Assembly (NCBI GenBank): GCA_020846145.1
Contig: JADLEL010000199.1
Coordinates: 1 to 60,457 of the forward strand
Source of the DNA: Pirellulales bacterium
GTDB taxonomy: Bacteria > Planctomycetota > Planctomycetia > Pirellulales > Thermoguttaceae
DNA length: 60,457 nucleotides
Reading direction: 5' to 3'
Position numbers and translations under genes: made by a program. Below, piece by piece: positions 8,611 to 18,424 of the stretch. The notes under the pieces were generated by a model, which saw only the letters and a list, made by a program, of their open reading frames with translations, was not told the origin of the DNA and did not search any database. Numbering within the stretch: the stretch's first letter is position 1; each line of letters starts with the position of its first letter.

Positions 8611-11600
8611 TCACAAATTATTTCGCGACAAGGCGCCTTCGAGTTCGGCGAGTAGTTTTTTGTCGCCGGGGGTCAATATCTGCCGCTCCAAATCCAAACT
8701 CCGGGCGCGCTTCAAGGCTTCGCGGGCCTTTTCCAGGTCGCCCGCGCGCTGATAAGCCACCGCCCCGTGGAAACAATAACGCGGATCGATTTGCGGCGCG
8801 GCGCACGCTTCCTCGAAGAGGGGGATCGCTTCCCCGGGCTTGTCTTCCGCGATTAAAATCACCCCCTGCAGATCCAAGAGACCCGCTTGGGGGCCGACCT
8901 GCGCCATGGCGCGCTCGAGCAACAATTTCCCCTCGGAGAGCTTGCCCGGCTGCTCGGCCAGGACGGTCGCCAGGTTATTGAGCGCCTGCACGTCCCGCGG
9001 TCGAAGTTCGACGACCCGCCGCAAGAGCGATTCGGCTTCTTCCATCCGCGACTCTTGGATTCGCAAAGCCGCCAGCACGTTGAGCAGCTCCGGTTGGTCG
9101 CGGTAGGTTTCCGCCGCCTTCGCCAAGAAGGCGTTCGCACGCTCGTAATCCTGCGCCGAGGGCCGGCCTTCCAGCATCATTAACGCCGCGATGAGGAAAG
9201 GCTGCGGAGCAGGATCTTTGGCCGCGGCATCCTCGCACAGCCGGAGCGCTTCTGCATGACGCCCTTGCCGCGCGAGCGATTGAGCGAGAAGTCGATAGTG
9301 GTCGGAAGACTTCTCCATCGCCCGCCGATACCACCGTTCCGCATCGGCATGCAATTGGACGGAACTGTAAAGGTCGCCTGTAGTTTCCAAAAAGCTAATT
9401 TCGATCCGGGGATTTTTCGGGAGTTTGGGCCGTTGCCTTTCGGCCCAACTCTCGATCAGCGGGCCGACTTCCCCGGATCGATCGAACTTGTTCAGAAAAC
9501 GCGCCTTCAAGGCGACGGCTTGAAGGTTATCGGGGGCCAATGCTTGCAGTTTTTGGAGCCATTTTTCCGCTTCCAACGCCATTTTCCGCGCGGATTCTCG
9601 CTCTCGCGGAAGTTCCATTTGCAAAATCAACTCCAGATACGCCGCCAACTGCGGCGCGGTCGGATAGGGCATCTCCACTACGGACCGGAGTTTCTCCCGG
9701 GCCTGCTCCAACTTCCCCTCCGCCTTGTAGATCTGGGCTAAAAATACCAAATCTTCCGCACGGGCTTGTTGAGGACCGGAGGCGAGTTTTTCGTAGATCG
9801 CGCGGGCTTGTTCGAGATTCTTTTTCCCGCCCCGGTTCGCGTAGATCACCGCCTTCAGCGCTTGCGATTGCCGCTCCTCTTGAGGGTCGGCATGTTTGCC
9901 GGAAACCAGGCTTAGCGCCTCGTTCCATTCGCGTTCTCCGCCGCGCGCGACTAATATCTTCGCCAGTAATTGCCGCGCCCGCGCCGTTTCGGGGGCTTTT
10001 TTCAGCACGCCGCGAAGGGCCTTTTCCGCCGACGCGGGATCGCGATCCGCCATCAGCAGCCGTTCGGCTAATGCGGTCTGTTCCTCCGGCGCGTCCCCCG
10101 TCAGGCCGATCACCGCCTGCCACGCCGCCCCGGCGCCGGCCGCGTCCTGCAACAATTCGCAGCCTTCGGCCAGCAATCGCTGGCGCTCGACTTCGGGAAT
10201 CTTGGCGTTCGCCTTGATCTTCTCCAGATGTTCCTTGGCGATCTGGGTTTTTCCGCCGTGCTGGTAGCACCAGAGCAATTGATAGTGCAAGGCGGCATTT
10301 TCGGGCGATTCCCCGATCGCCCGCAGAAGCGTTTCTTCGGCCTCCGCGATTCGATCGTCGAATACGAGCAAGCGGCTCAAGGAGACGATCGCCTGCGGAT
10401 CGCGATTTTGAATTTGCGCGTTCTTCCGCGCCAATTCGATCGCCTCCCGCCATTGCCCTTGTCCGGCCGCCAGGGAGATTTCCCGCGCGGTCAGCGCCGC
10501 GGAACCGGCCGCGCGGTCTTGCATCTCCGCGAGCCGGCGTTCGGCTTCGGCGTATCGCCCCAAGCGATACAGCAAGGCGAGGAGTTTTTCATAAACGGCA
10601 AGCTCGCGGCAGCCGGCTTGGATGGCGTTCCGATAGGCGTCCGCCGCATCTTCCAGCCGTCCCCGCCGCTCCTGGATCGCGGCCTCCAACTGGAATCCCC
10701 GCGACCAGGAAGGCCGTATTTTTTTCAGTTCCGCCAGCGCGCGTTCGGCCTCGGCGAACTCCGCATCGTTCGGACTTTTAGCCGCGGCCGCCAAACGCCG
10801 CCCGCGGCAGTAGCGCCATAAAGTGCCTTCGGTCCCCTCGCGGCGCGCCAGTTCTTCTTCCCAGCGTTTCGCGTCGGATAACTGGTTGTTCTCCAGCATC
10901 CGCATTGCCAAGGCGAAAATCAGCTTGATCGATTCGGCATCCGACGCCTCGGATTTCTCGGCGGTCTCCGCGTCGAGCAGCGCCCGCAGCCGCTCGCCGG
11001 CCTCTTTCGTGCGGTCCCGCACGATCTCCATCCCGATCAATTCGCGCGTCAGGGGGGCGCGGAGTTTCGGCGGCGCCTGCGCGATTTCCGCTTCGAGAAC
11101 TTTCACCGCGTCGGCGAATCGGCGCCGCGCGAAGGCGATCCGCGCGCGCAGTAAATATGCCTGCGAGTCGGAGGGCCGGAGCTTGGCGTACAGAGCCAGC
11201 GCACGGTCGGTTTCCGCGGGCGCTTGCAGCGCTTCGTAGATCGAAATCAGCGCCCGCAGCAGCGCGGGATCGTCCGGATATTGGGATTCCAATTTTTTGA
11301 ATCGCGGGAGCGATTCCGCGCGCGCCGCCGCCAAATCGGCGGAATCTTGGAGGCGGTAGTGCGCCGCCTGCAGTTCCAGGAAATCCAACTGCCAGGCAAG
11401 CGATGCTTCCGCGCCGCCCTTCGCCGACCGCGCGTCGCGCATCGCATTCTCGAAATCCGCCCATTGCCGCGCTTTCTTCGGATTTTCCATTTCCCTTTGG
11501 AGCAGGCATTGCGCCAACTCGAAGCGGTTCCGCGCGGTATCCTCCTCTTCCAACGCGCGGCGGAGATGTTTTTCCGCCAGATCGAACCGGCTCATTGCCT

Positions 11601-13332
11601 GCCAAGCCTTGGCCGCCGCCAACCGCGGCGCGGGCGGCATGTGGTGATCTTGCTTTGCGGCTTCTTCGTAGAGCAGGACCGCGGCTTCGTACGCGGTTGC
11701 CGCCCGATCGGTCTGATTCCGGCGGGTGTAGATCTCTCCCACGAACATCGCGGCACGATAGACCTCGAGAAGTTGTTCCGGGGTGCGCTTCTCGCCGTCC
11801 GCGATGAGTTGCAGAATCGGCAAGGCGGCTTGCAGTTCCCCGCGCTGAAAATGCCATCGTCCCCGCAACAGCCCCACGGATTGTCGCAGGGCGTTCACTT
11901 TCGCGACATATTGTGGTTCCTGCCTTCCCGTGCTGGGATCGTTCTGGCTGCTCAGCCGGGCGACAAGCGATTCCAAAATGTCCAGCGGCCCCTCCGCCGC
12001 CGACGTATTGCCGGCGCGGGAAACCTCGTTCACCCGGTCGAGAGCGAGGAGGATATCCGCCAAATACCGGTTCAACGGCTCGCTATTGGGGATTTTTTTC
12101 AGTCCGGTCTTCCAGGTCTGGATGGCCGCTTCCGGTTCGCCCCGAAGTTTTTGGATAAATCCCAAATTCGCGAAGGAAAATTCCTGGATTCCCCGCCACT
12201 CCCCAGCGGTCGGCTGGACTTTGTCGCCGGCTTGCGGTTTTTGCCGAGACTCCTTCTTCTCCTTGGAGCTTTCCGCGTCGAGCTTTTCCTGCGCCAGTTG
12301 AATCACGCGTCGATAGGACTCCATCGCCGCATTGAATCGCGGAATCGCATCTTCCATTCGTCCGCTCTTATAAAGCTGATCCTGGGCCGCCTTGTGCTCC
12401 ATTTCCGCCTGCGTAAACACGATGCGGGGATCGTTCGCATCGGACGCCAACGCAAGCTCGAGGTCTTTTTCGGCGCCGGCCTTCCCATAAATGCGTTTAT
12501 AGGCAAAACGCGTCATCAGCGCCTCGGCGTCCGCGGGGTGTGCCGCCACCATCTCTTCGATGAAGCGATCGGCTCGCCGATGGCGCTCGGCTTCCGGCAT
12601 CGATCGTTTGTCCTCCGCGAGCCACTGCGGCTTTTCGCGATAGATCGTCGCCATCAGGAGTACAAGTTCCCGGTCGCCGGGATTGGCTTTCAACGCTTCT
12701 TCAATGATCTCCTCGACGCTGCGGTTTTCCTTGGAACTCGCCTTCCAAATGCCTTGTTCGCACTGTCTGAAAATGGCCAGCGCCCGCAAACGCAAGCCCC
12801 GCGCGCGAAGCACCGCCAAGGACTCCTTGGCGGGCTCGTTTTTTCCCGCGGTCTGCACTTCTTCGAGCAGGGTTTCGGCCTCTTTTTCGGCCGCGTTGAA
12901 TTGCCCCGTCTCGCGCAGCAGTTCGCAGAGGCGGGCGCGCAACGGGGGAATCTCGTCGGCCGCGGCCCAACCGAGGGCTTGATGATAAAGTTCGATCGCG
13001 CGTTCTTTGGATAATCCCGTCGTTGCCGAATCGTAAACCTCCGCGAGGCGCACGCGAACCTCCGCATTCTTCGGTTCGATCAGCAAATAGCGCTGCAGAT
13101 ATTCGGCCGCCGCGTGCGGATCGTTTTCGGCCAGCAACTCGTCGGCGCGCGCCAGGAAGGAATCGGCCAGCCGCCGGGTTTGGTAATAATGCCAAAAATA
13201 GAGGCCCGGCGCAACGACGAACAAGATCACTGCGCTGACCAACAGCAGCCAGCCGTTGATCGTTTGCCGCCGTTTGGACGCCGTTCGTGGAACGTCGGCG
13301 GTTCCGGATTTTTCGGATTTCGCGTCTTTCAT
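8611..13332 (-). CDS. giant TPR-repeat membrane protein of the exopolysaccharide locus
   Basis: The 1573-residue protein has one transmembrane segment near residues 27-48 (LLLVSAVILFVVAPGLYFW). The rest is almost all TPR-like helical pairs with many A-x-x-Y/L-x-x-A-L motifs, for example ADELLAENDPHAAAEYLQRYL near 75. Topology suggests a short cytoplasmic N-terminus and a long periplasmic scaffold. TPR proteins are standard members of EPS/PEP-CTERM loci (PrsT-like), but this one is longer than the usual 900 or so residues. The start has GAGAGG upstream. It lies 78 bp after the BY-kinase gene. The role is inferred to be assembly of the export machinery; no catalytic motif is visible. Confidence 0.85.
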   Translation of the reverse strand: MKDAKSEKSGTADVPRTASKRRQTINGWLLLVSAVILFVVAPGLYFWHYYQTRRLADSFLARADELLAENDPHAAAEYLQRYLLIEPKNAEVRVRLAEVYDSATTGLSKERAIELYHQALGWAAADEIPPLRARLCELLRETGQFNAAEKEAETLLEEVQTAGKNEPAKESLAVLRARGLRLRALAIFRQCEQGIWKASSKENRSVEEIIEEALKANPGDRELVLLMATIYREKPQWLAEDKRSMPEAERHRRADRFIEEMVAAHPADAEALMTRFAYKRIYGKAGAEKDLELALASDANDPRIVFTQAEMEHKAAQDQLYKSGRMEDAIPRFNAAMESYRRVIQLAQEKLDAESSKEKKESRQKPQAGDKVQPTAGEWRGIQEFSFANLGFIQKLRGEPEAAIQTWKTGLKKIPNSEPLNRYLADILLALDRVNEVSRAGNTSAAEGPLDILESLVARLSSQNDPSTGRQEPQYVAKVNALRQSVGLLRGRWHFQRGELQAALPILQLIADGEKRTPEQLLEVYRAAMFVGEIYTRRNQTDRAATAYEAAVLLYEEAAKQDHHMPPAPRLAAAKAWQAMSRFDLAEKHLRRALEEEDTARNRFELAQCLLQREMENPKKARQWADFENAMRDARSAKGGAEASLAWQLDFLELQAAHYRLQDSADLAAARAESLPRFKKLESQYPDDPALLRALISIYEALQAPAETDRALALYAKLRPSDSQAYLLRARIAFARRRFADAVKVLEAEIAQAPPKLRAPLTRELIGMEIVRDRTKEAGERLRALLDAETAEKSEASDAESIKLIFALAMRMLENNQLSDAKRWEEELARREGTEGTLWRYCRGRRLAAAAKSPNDAEFAEAERALAELKKIRPSWSRGFQLEAAIQERRGRLEDAADAYRNAIQAGCRELAVYEKLLALLYRLGRYAEAERRLAEMQDRAAGSAALTAREISLAAGQGQWREAIELARKNAQIQNRDPQAIVSLSRLLVFDDRIAEAEETLLRAIGESPENAALHYQLLWCYQHGGKTQIAKEHLEKIKANAKIPEVERQRLLAEGCELLQDAAGAGAAWQAVIGLTGDAPEEQTALAERLLMADRDPASAEKALRGVLKKAPETARARQLLAKILVARGGEREWNEALSLVSGKHADPQEERQSQALKAVIYANRGGKKNLEQARAIYEKLASGPQQARAEDLVFLAQIYKAEGKLEQAREKLRSVVEMPYPTAPQLAAYLELILQMELPRERESARKMALEAEKWLQKLQALAPDNLQAVALKARFLNKFDRSGEVGPLIESWAERQRPKLPKNPRIEISFLETTGDLYSSVQLHADAERWYRRAMEKSSDHYRLLAQSLARQGRHAEALRLCEDAAAKDPAPQPFLIAALMMLEGRPSAQDYERANAFLAKAAETYRDQPELLNVLAALRIQESRMEEAESLLRRVVELRPRDVQALNNLATVLAEQPGKLSEGKLLLERAMAQVGPQAGLLDLQGVILIAEDKPGEAIPLFEEACAAPQIDPRYCFHGAVAYQRAGDLEKAREALKRARSLDLERQILTPGDKKLLAELEGALSRNNL

Positions 13333-13410
13333 GGGAACCTCTCGTCAACCGGATTAGTTCGAGGTCGTCCGCGGCGGGATCCGCGCGGACGGCACCCCGG
13401 CTAGGGGAAT

Positions 13411-15660
13411 TCAACCGCGCACGACGCGCTCATAGCCATAGCTGCCGTATCGGCTGGCGTACGTTCTCGTGGGCACTCCGCTGAGCACCAGCCCCACCGG
13501 ATTGCCTCCGGTGTTCTGCAGCCGTTCGTAGGCCTTGCGGACTTGGTCGATGCGGCTCACGTCCCGCAGCGTACAGAGCACCGATGCGTCGGCGATGGCC
13601 GCCAGCATCAACGCTTCGCTGGCGGCCAAGATCGGCGGCGTGTCGATAATCACGTAGCGATATTTTTCGGGAATCGCCCGCCGCAACGCCTCCCGCGCGC
13701 CGTTGCCGAAGAGTTGATGCGGATTGGATTTCAATTTTCCCGCGGGAAGAAGGTCCAAATTCGAAGTTCTGACGGGAACGATCGCCTCCTCGAGCGTGCA
13801 ATTGCCCTCCAAGACCTGGATCAGGCCGGGATCGAGCGGCACATCGAAGAGCGTATGCATGTCCGGCGCGCGGGTGTCGCCGTCGATCAGCAGGATCGGG
13901 CGGTCCGTGGCGCGCTCCAGGCTCATGGCCAATTGCGCGGCGATGCTGGTCTTGCCTTCGTGATTGATCGCGCTGGTGATCGCCAGAATCCGCACCTCAT
14001 GCAAATCCTCCTCGAGCATCAACGTGGTCCGCAGGCTATCGACGCTCTCCTCGAACATCCGCAGATCGAAGCCCATCCGCTGCGGCATGCGGCCGCGGGC
14101 GCCGATCCGCCGCGAGGGGAGCCGCGCGATTTCGCCCAGCACGCGATGCCGCGCTTCGGTCTCCAGGTTGGCCGCGTCGCCCACGCGGCGCGCGATCTTT
14201 TCCCAACCCAAGACCAGCGCGAACGGAAAACAGAGTCCCCCCAGCGCGGCTAAGAGCACGTTCCGCAAAGGAAACGCCACTACGGGCGACTTCGGCGGTT
14301 CTGCCTCCGAGAAGGTCAGCACGCGATTGGGACCTTCGCTCTCCGTGCGCAATTTCACGATTCGTTCGGCGATCAAGCCCTCGATCTTTTCGGCACGTTC
14401 GAGTTCCCCTTGCTTCAATCGCAGCGTCAAGGTGTCGCCGCTCGACTGTTTCATGCCTTTGATTTCGTTTTCGTACTTTTGCCGCAACATTTCGCTCGTG
14501 ATCCGCCGGCCCTCCAAATCGCTCCGCAGGGCGGCCTCGATCTCGGTGCGCTGCCCGTCCATCGCCGCTTGCATTTCCCCGCGCAGGGACTCCCGCAGAT
14601 ACTTGCGCAACTGCTCCAGCGCCGATTCGGTTGCGCCGATCTCCCGCGTCAACTGCTGCCGCGAGGGATCGCGTTCCTTCCGCGCCGAGATCGAATCGAG
14701 ATTCCTCAGTTGCGCGCGCATCTCCATCAATTCCAGCTTTAGCCGCGCGACCTCGGAATGGTTTTCGACCTTGCTCTGCAGAGCGGTTTCGGAGACGGCG
14801 GCCGGTTGCGCGGCCGCTTGCTTTAAGGCTTGCAGCCGCGCCTTCAGCACTTCCTGCTCCACTTCGGCCTTGACGAGCAGATTCTGGATTTCCGTCAGCG
14901 GATGATTCACGACCGTTACCGGTTCGAGGTTCCCTGCGTACGGATCCTTGCCGGTGGATTGGATCGCCGAATCGCGCACCTCTCCCCGCAAGCGTTTCAC
15001 TTCGCTGGCGCGGGAATCTAGCGCCTGATTGAGTCGATTGACCACCGCCATCTCTTGCTTCTTATCCTCGTTATAAAGGTAATTTAAATACGATTTTACC
15101 ACCGCATTCACCACCGCGGCCGCGTTCTCGGCAGAAGGCGCGGCGTACGCCACGCGGTAAAGTTCCGAATCGTTGGCTTGTTTCATGCTGACCTGACGGG
15201 CCAGCCATTGCAGCGGATCGGCTTCCGCGGAAATCTCCGGCATCCGCGCGATTCGCGGATCGGCCAGCACGGGGCCGAGAATCAGCCGATGCCGCAGCAA
15301 CTCGATTTGCGTATTCACGAACATCCGACTCGCTTCGCGATCCTCCACATTGAAATCGAAGGCGATAGGCTGCTTCCGCGAAGTGATTTTCAGCAAGTAC
15401 ACGGCCTCGTAGTAGGGCACGAACAGCCAATACACCACGGCCGCCGCGCCCAGTCCGAGAATCAATCCCGTCGGCACGGCCCACTTCCACCAGCGCCGCA
15501 GGGCGTCCCGCAGGAAAAATACCCCGCTGGCCGAATCGCGCGGCGCGGAGGGGCAAGAGGCGAATTTTTTTGCGGCCAACGGCAGCTTCACGCCGCTCAA
15601 AATCGGCAGCGGGGCGGAGGAATCGTTGGCGGGGAAGGATTTTTTTTCCATGTCGAACAT
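13411..15660 (-). CDS. polysaccharide chain-length determinant / BY-kinase
   Basis: This is a fused Wzz plus tyrosine autokinase. A transmembrane helix near residue 60 (WAVPTGLILGLGAAAVVYWLF), a long coiled-coil periplasmic region and a second helix near 455 (NVLLAALGGLCFPFALVLGW) form the Wzz part. The kinase has a P-loop SAINHEGKTS, Walker A' LLIDGDTRAP, and Walker B YVIIDTPP. The tail has four Tyr in YASRYGSYGYE, the usual autophosphorylation cluster. The P-loop has NHEGKT where PGEGKS is usual. I prefer ATG 15660 (GGAG about 11 bases upstream); ATG 15708 would add 16 residues. It likely controls chain length and export. Confidence 0.87.
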   Translation of the reverse strand: MFDMEKKSFPANDSSAPLPILSGVKLPLAAKKFASCPSAPRDSASGVFFLRDALRRWWKWAVPTGLILGLGAAAVVYWLFVPYYEAVYLLKITSRKQPIAFDFNVEDREASRMFVNTQIELLRHRLILGPVLADPRIARMPEISAEADPLQWLARQVSMKQANDSELYRVAYAAPSAENAAAVVNAVVKSYLNYLYNEDKKQEMAVVNRLNQALDSRASEVKRLRGEVRDSAIQSTGKDPYAGNLEPVTVVNHPLTEIQNLLVKAEVEQEVLKARLQALKQAAAQPAAVSETALQSKVENHSEVARLKLELMEMRAQLRNLDSISARKERDPSRQQLTREIGATESALEQLRKYLRESLRGEMQAAMDGQRTEIEAALRSDLEGRRITSEMLRQKYENEIKGMKQSSGDTLTLRLKQGELERAEKIEGLIAERIVKLRTESEGPNRVLTFSEAEPPKSPVVAFPLRNVLLAALGGLCFPFALVLGWEKIARRVGDAANLETEARHRVLGEIARLPSRRIGARGRMPQRMGFDLRMFEESVDSLRTTLMLEEDLHEVRILAITSAINHEGKTSIAAQLAMSLERATDRPILLIDGDTRAPDMHTLFDVPLDPGLIQVLEGNCTLEEAIVPVRTSNLDLLPAGKLKSNPHQLFGNGAREALRRAIPEKYRYVIIDTPPILAASEALMLAAIADASVLCTLRDVSRIDQVRKAYERLQNTGGNPVGLVLSGVPTRTYASRYGSYGYERVVRG

Positions 15661-15736
15661 TTTGCATTCTCCGCGGCGAACCGGCCTTCTCGGCCGAAAG
15701 TTCATCAACCATCGCGAATCGCCGAATGCTTCCTGC

Positions 15737-16795
15737 TTACGATAGCCTTTCCAGGCCGATAATCGAACGCATATCGACCTCCTCTTCTTCGCGCACCAGC
15801 GACCGCCCGTACCAAAGCGCCAAGGCGAACAAGCCGGCGGCGAAGGGAATCATGACCCAGCCCGCGAAATCGTGGGTGAAGCGCCGCGCGGCTTCCCCCG
15901 AAACGTACTCGTGCAGCAACGCCGTCGCCACGATCCGCGCGGCGTTCGCCGCGATCGAAATCGGGATCGCGGCCGCCAGTAAAAAAATTCGCTCCCACCA
16001 TCCGCGGCGCATGAATAACAGGTAGGCGTACGCCAAAGCCAGGATTCCCACGAAAATCCGCAGTCCCGAACAAGCCTGCTCCACTTCGAGCGTGTGGCTG
16101 CCGATCCAAATCGTGTTCCCCTCCGCAATCGCCGGTTGCCCCAAACACTGCAGCACCCAACAACTCGTGCTCGTGGCGATTCGCTGCAAGGGCAAACTCA
16201 GCCAGCGCTCCATGCCGTAGGGCAGCGGAATCATGAAGAACAAAAAAACGAGCGCGGGCAAAGCCCACCGAAATAATCGCCGGCCGCCGAGAAACCACGC
16301 CGTTCCCGCCAACCACGGCACCATCGACCAGGCATCGACGCTGCCCAAAAAAAATTGGGTGCCGACGAACCGCATCGCGAAAGCGGCGGCCATCAGCACC
16401 AGCCCCCCCCAGGCCAGGCCCGGTCCGAAACCGGGAAATTGCTCGCGCTTCACCCACAGAAAAAAGATTGCAATGGGGACCACCAGATAGCCGTGCGAAT
16501 AATCCGGGATGCGATCCCACGCCTCGACGAGTTGCGTTAGCGTGGGCCAATAGGACCACGAAAAAGCGCCCGCTAGAGAGCAAACGCATATCGCGAATGC
16601 CGTGCGGGAAATCGGCGTACTTAACGGCGAGATTCCCGAAACAGCGACTCCCCCCCCCGTTGCGGGAGCCGGAGAATCCGTCGATGCCTCGGAACCCGCT
16701 CGGACGATCGATTCCTCGCGGAGGTTTGGCGTCCCCGTTTTTATGAGTTCGTTCGCATCCACGGAGATTGCCCTAGTTTTCGCGGTCGTGGCCAT
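15737..16795 (-). CDS. exosortase (probably the planctomycete XrtU type)
   Basis: The protein is multi-spanning, with about eight hydrophobic segments. The exosortase triad is visible: Cys in EQACSGLR, Arg in NAARIV and His in HDFAGW, in that order in the C-terminal half. Exosortases cut PEP-CTERM proteins at the membrane and are thought to pass them to the cell surface. ATG 16795 gives 352 residues; GTG 16852 would add 19 with no better ribosome site. It is the first gene of the EPS cluster, and two PEP-CTERM proteins are encoded within 5 kb. The subtype is inferred from the host lineage and the separate EpsI gene. Confidence 0.88.
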   Translation of the reverse strand: MATTAKTRAISVDANELIKTGTPNLREESIVRAGSEASTDSPAPATGGGVAVSGISPLSTPISRTAFAICVCSLAGAFSWSYWPTLTQLVEAWDRIPDYSHGYLVVPIAIFFLWVKREQFPGFGPGLAWGGLVLMAAAFAMRFVGTQFFLGSVDAWSMVPWLAGTAWFLGGRRLFRWALPALVFLFFMIPLPYGMERWLSLPLQRIATSTSCWVLQCLGQPAIAEGNTIWIGSHTLEVEQACSGLRIFVGILALAYAYLLFMRRGWWERIFLLAAAIPISIAANAARIVATALLHEYVSGEAARRFTHDFAGWVMIPFAAGLFALALWYGRSLVREEEEVDMRSIIGLERLS

Positions 16796-17528
16796 GGGAA
16801 ACGCATCCGTGGTTATTTCGTGCCCGCGGCGGACTTCTCCCTCCGCGCGCACTCCGTTCTCCTGGGTGGCGCATCGAAAGGTTCATTTGCCGCTTTTCGC
16901 CCACTCCACCCGATGCGTCCCGATAGGAATAAACGCCACTTTGGACATTTGCAAAACTATCTACTTCGAAATTCGAAACGACGGAATATTCCGGGGGAGC
17001 AAAACCGCCTCGAATTACGAATAATCGCTCGGAAAGCCCCGTTTTACATCCTAGAGATCGAGGAAAAACGATCGTTTTCACGCTGCACTCTTCCCTCGAA
17101 TTTCCATTTCGAGAAAAGCAATAAAAAATACTGCCCGAATTATAGAGAGATATATACGGGAAAACAAGTTATTAAAGCAGTTTCGGCGTTTTTTCGGAAA
17201 AAATGTTCTCTCCGAAAAAAAATTATGAAATGAGATATCCCCGGTAAATACTACTCATGGAAGCGACTCCCTACAATTTGTCCCCCGTGCGGGTAATTAT
17301 CGAAGAGGGGGTAAATTTAGCGATTACCCCCCCATTCTTTTCGCAATCTCGAAATGAGATATTGATGCAACTTATTACGGAGCAAATACATAGATATATA
17401 TAATCTTTCCCGGAACGCATTTCCCCAATTCTTAACTGTCCATCAACATCCCCTAGGTGGTTTATTGGCAATCGATGAACGCCTTTCAACATTTGTTTCG
17501 CCTTCGGGCGAATAATCCTGCCTGACGG
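16796..17528. other. AT-rich intergenic region upstream of exosortase and sigma factor
   Basis: The composition falls sharply relative to the flanking genes, with A/T runs from about 17060 to 17420. Short open frames exist on both strands (for example 16820-17233 and 17271-17492) but they have no recognisable domain or good ribosome site. It probably holds the divergent promoters for the EPS cluster and the sigma gene. Nothing else could be assigned. Confidence 0.5.
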
Positions 17529-17558
17529 TTGACTTTTCCTGGTCTTCCCCGATATATT
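17529..17558 (+). promoter_or_regulatory. putative sigma-70 type promoter for the sigma factor gene
   Basis: TTGACT at 17529-17534 and TATATT at 17553-17558 are separated by 18 bp. The pair lies about 160 bp before the sigma factor start and reads toward it. The match is good but rests on consensus only. Confidence 0.45.
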
Positions 17559-17715
17559 TAAGTCGGTTTTGGCGGCTGATTCATCCGCGCTTTGATCGGC
17601 CGGCCTCCGCGCGACGATTCAATTCGATCGAATGGCGCGTTCGACGCGGCATCCGAAGTAAGGTTGCCATTTCCTCGCAAGGAACGAAATCCGGCGTCGG
17701 CTTACAAAGCGCTCC

Positions 17716-18408
17716 TTGATTTCCTCGACATCAGGCGAAATACTCGTGTTCCCTGCCGACTCTCCATCAGAACAACGGCTCGATCCTCAATCCCCGAGGG
17801 ATGAAAACCTCGCGGACGATTGCGAGCGCCCCAAGGCCCTGGACCCGCGGGCCTTGGCCGAGGACGCCGGTTTGGTCGCGCGTTGCATCGGCGGCGAAGT
17901 GGCCGCCTGGGAAGAACTCTACCGCAAATGCCACGAGCCGCTCTGCACGACCATCCGCATCCATCTGGGTAAATCGGGATCGGACGCGCAGCTCGTGGAC
18001 GAATTGGCGGCCCGGGTCTGGTATGCCTTGGTGGATCGAGACGGGAAGCAATTGACCAAGTACAGCCCGCGCCGCGGAAGCATCCTCACTTACATCCGTT
18101 TGATTGCGCGCAAGGAAATCTCCCACCACTTTCGTTCCGAGCAGCGGCGTTTGAAAAAAGAATTCGCCAGCCTCGTCCACCGAAACCGCCGCGAATCCGC
18201 CGATCGGAGCGAATCCCTTTCGAGCATGTTGGCCGAGTTCCTTTCCTCGCTCACGCCCCGCGAGCGCGATTTCTGCTGCGAATACCTGCACGTTTCCGGG
18301 GACGACAATGCGATGCTCGCGGATCATTCCTTCTCTTCGGCGTATATTTGGCAGATGACGCGCCGCATCTACAAGAAGTTTCTCAGTTACGTCGGCCCCG
18401 CGCCTTGA
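17716..18408 (+). CDS. sigma-70 family RNA polymerase sigma factor
   Basis: The 230-residue protein has a sigma region 2-like part (residues 52-140: ARCIGGEVAAWEELYRKCHEPL through SILTYIRLIARKEISHHFR) and a weaker region 4 (LTPRERDFCCEYLHVSGDD, then SSAYIWQMTRRIYKKF as the recognition helix). It is ECF-like. The start is uncertain: TTG 17716 is used, GTG 17749 is also possible, and the conserved part begins near residue 50. It is divergent from the exosortase and convergent, with a 16-bp gap, with a PEP-CTERM gene, so control of the surface-protein/EPS locus is a reasonable but untested inference. No anti-sigma gene is adjacent. Confidence 0.78.
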   Translation: MISSTSGEILVFPADSPSEQRLDPQSPRDENLADDCERPKALDPRALAEDAGLVARCIGGEVAAWEELYRKCHEPLCTTIRIHLGKSGSDAQLVDELAARVWYALVDRDGKQLTKYSPRRGSILTYIRLIARKEISHHFRSEQRRLKKEFASLVHRNRRESADRSESLSSMLAEFLSSLTPRERDFCCEYLHVSGDDNAMLADHSFSSAYIWQMTRRIYKKFLSYVGPAP

Positions 18409-18424
18409 GCGTTTCCGCGAACGA

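Noticed and set aside
11224..13014. 596-codon plus-strand frame inside the giant TPR gene
   Set aside because: Shadow of TPR-coding DNA; no domain, and the minus-strand frame is clearly the real one.
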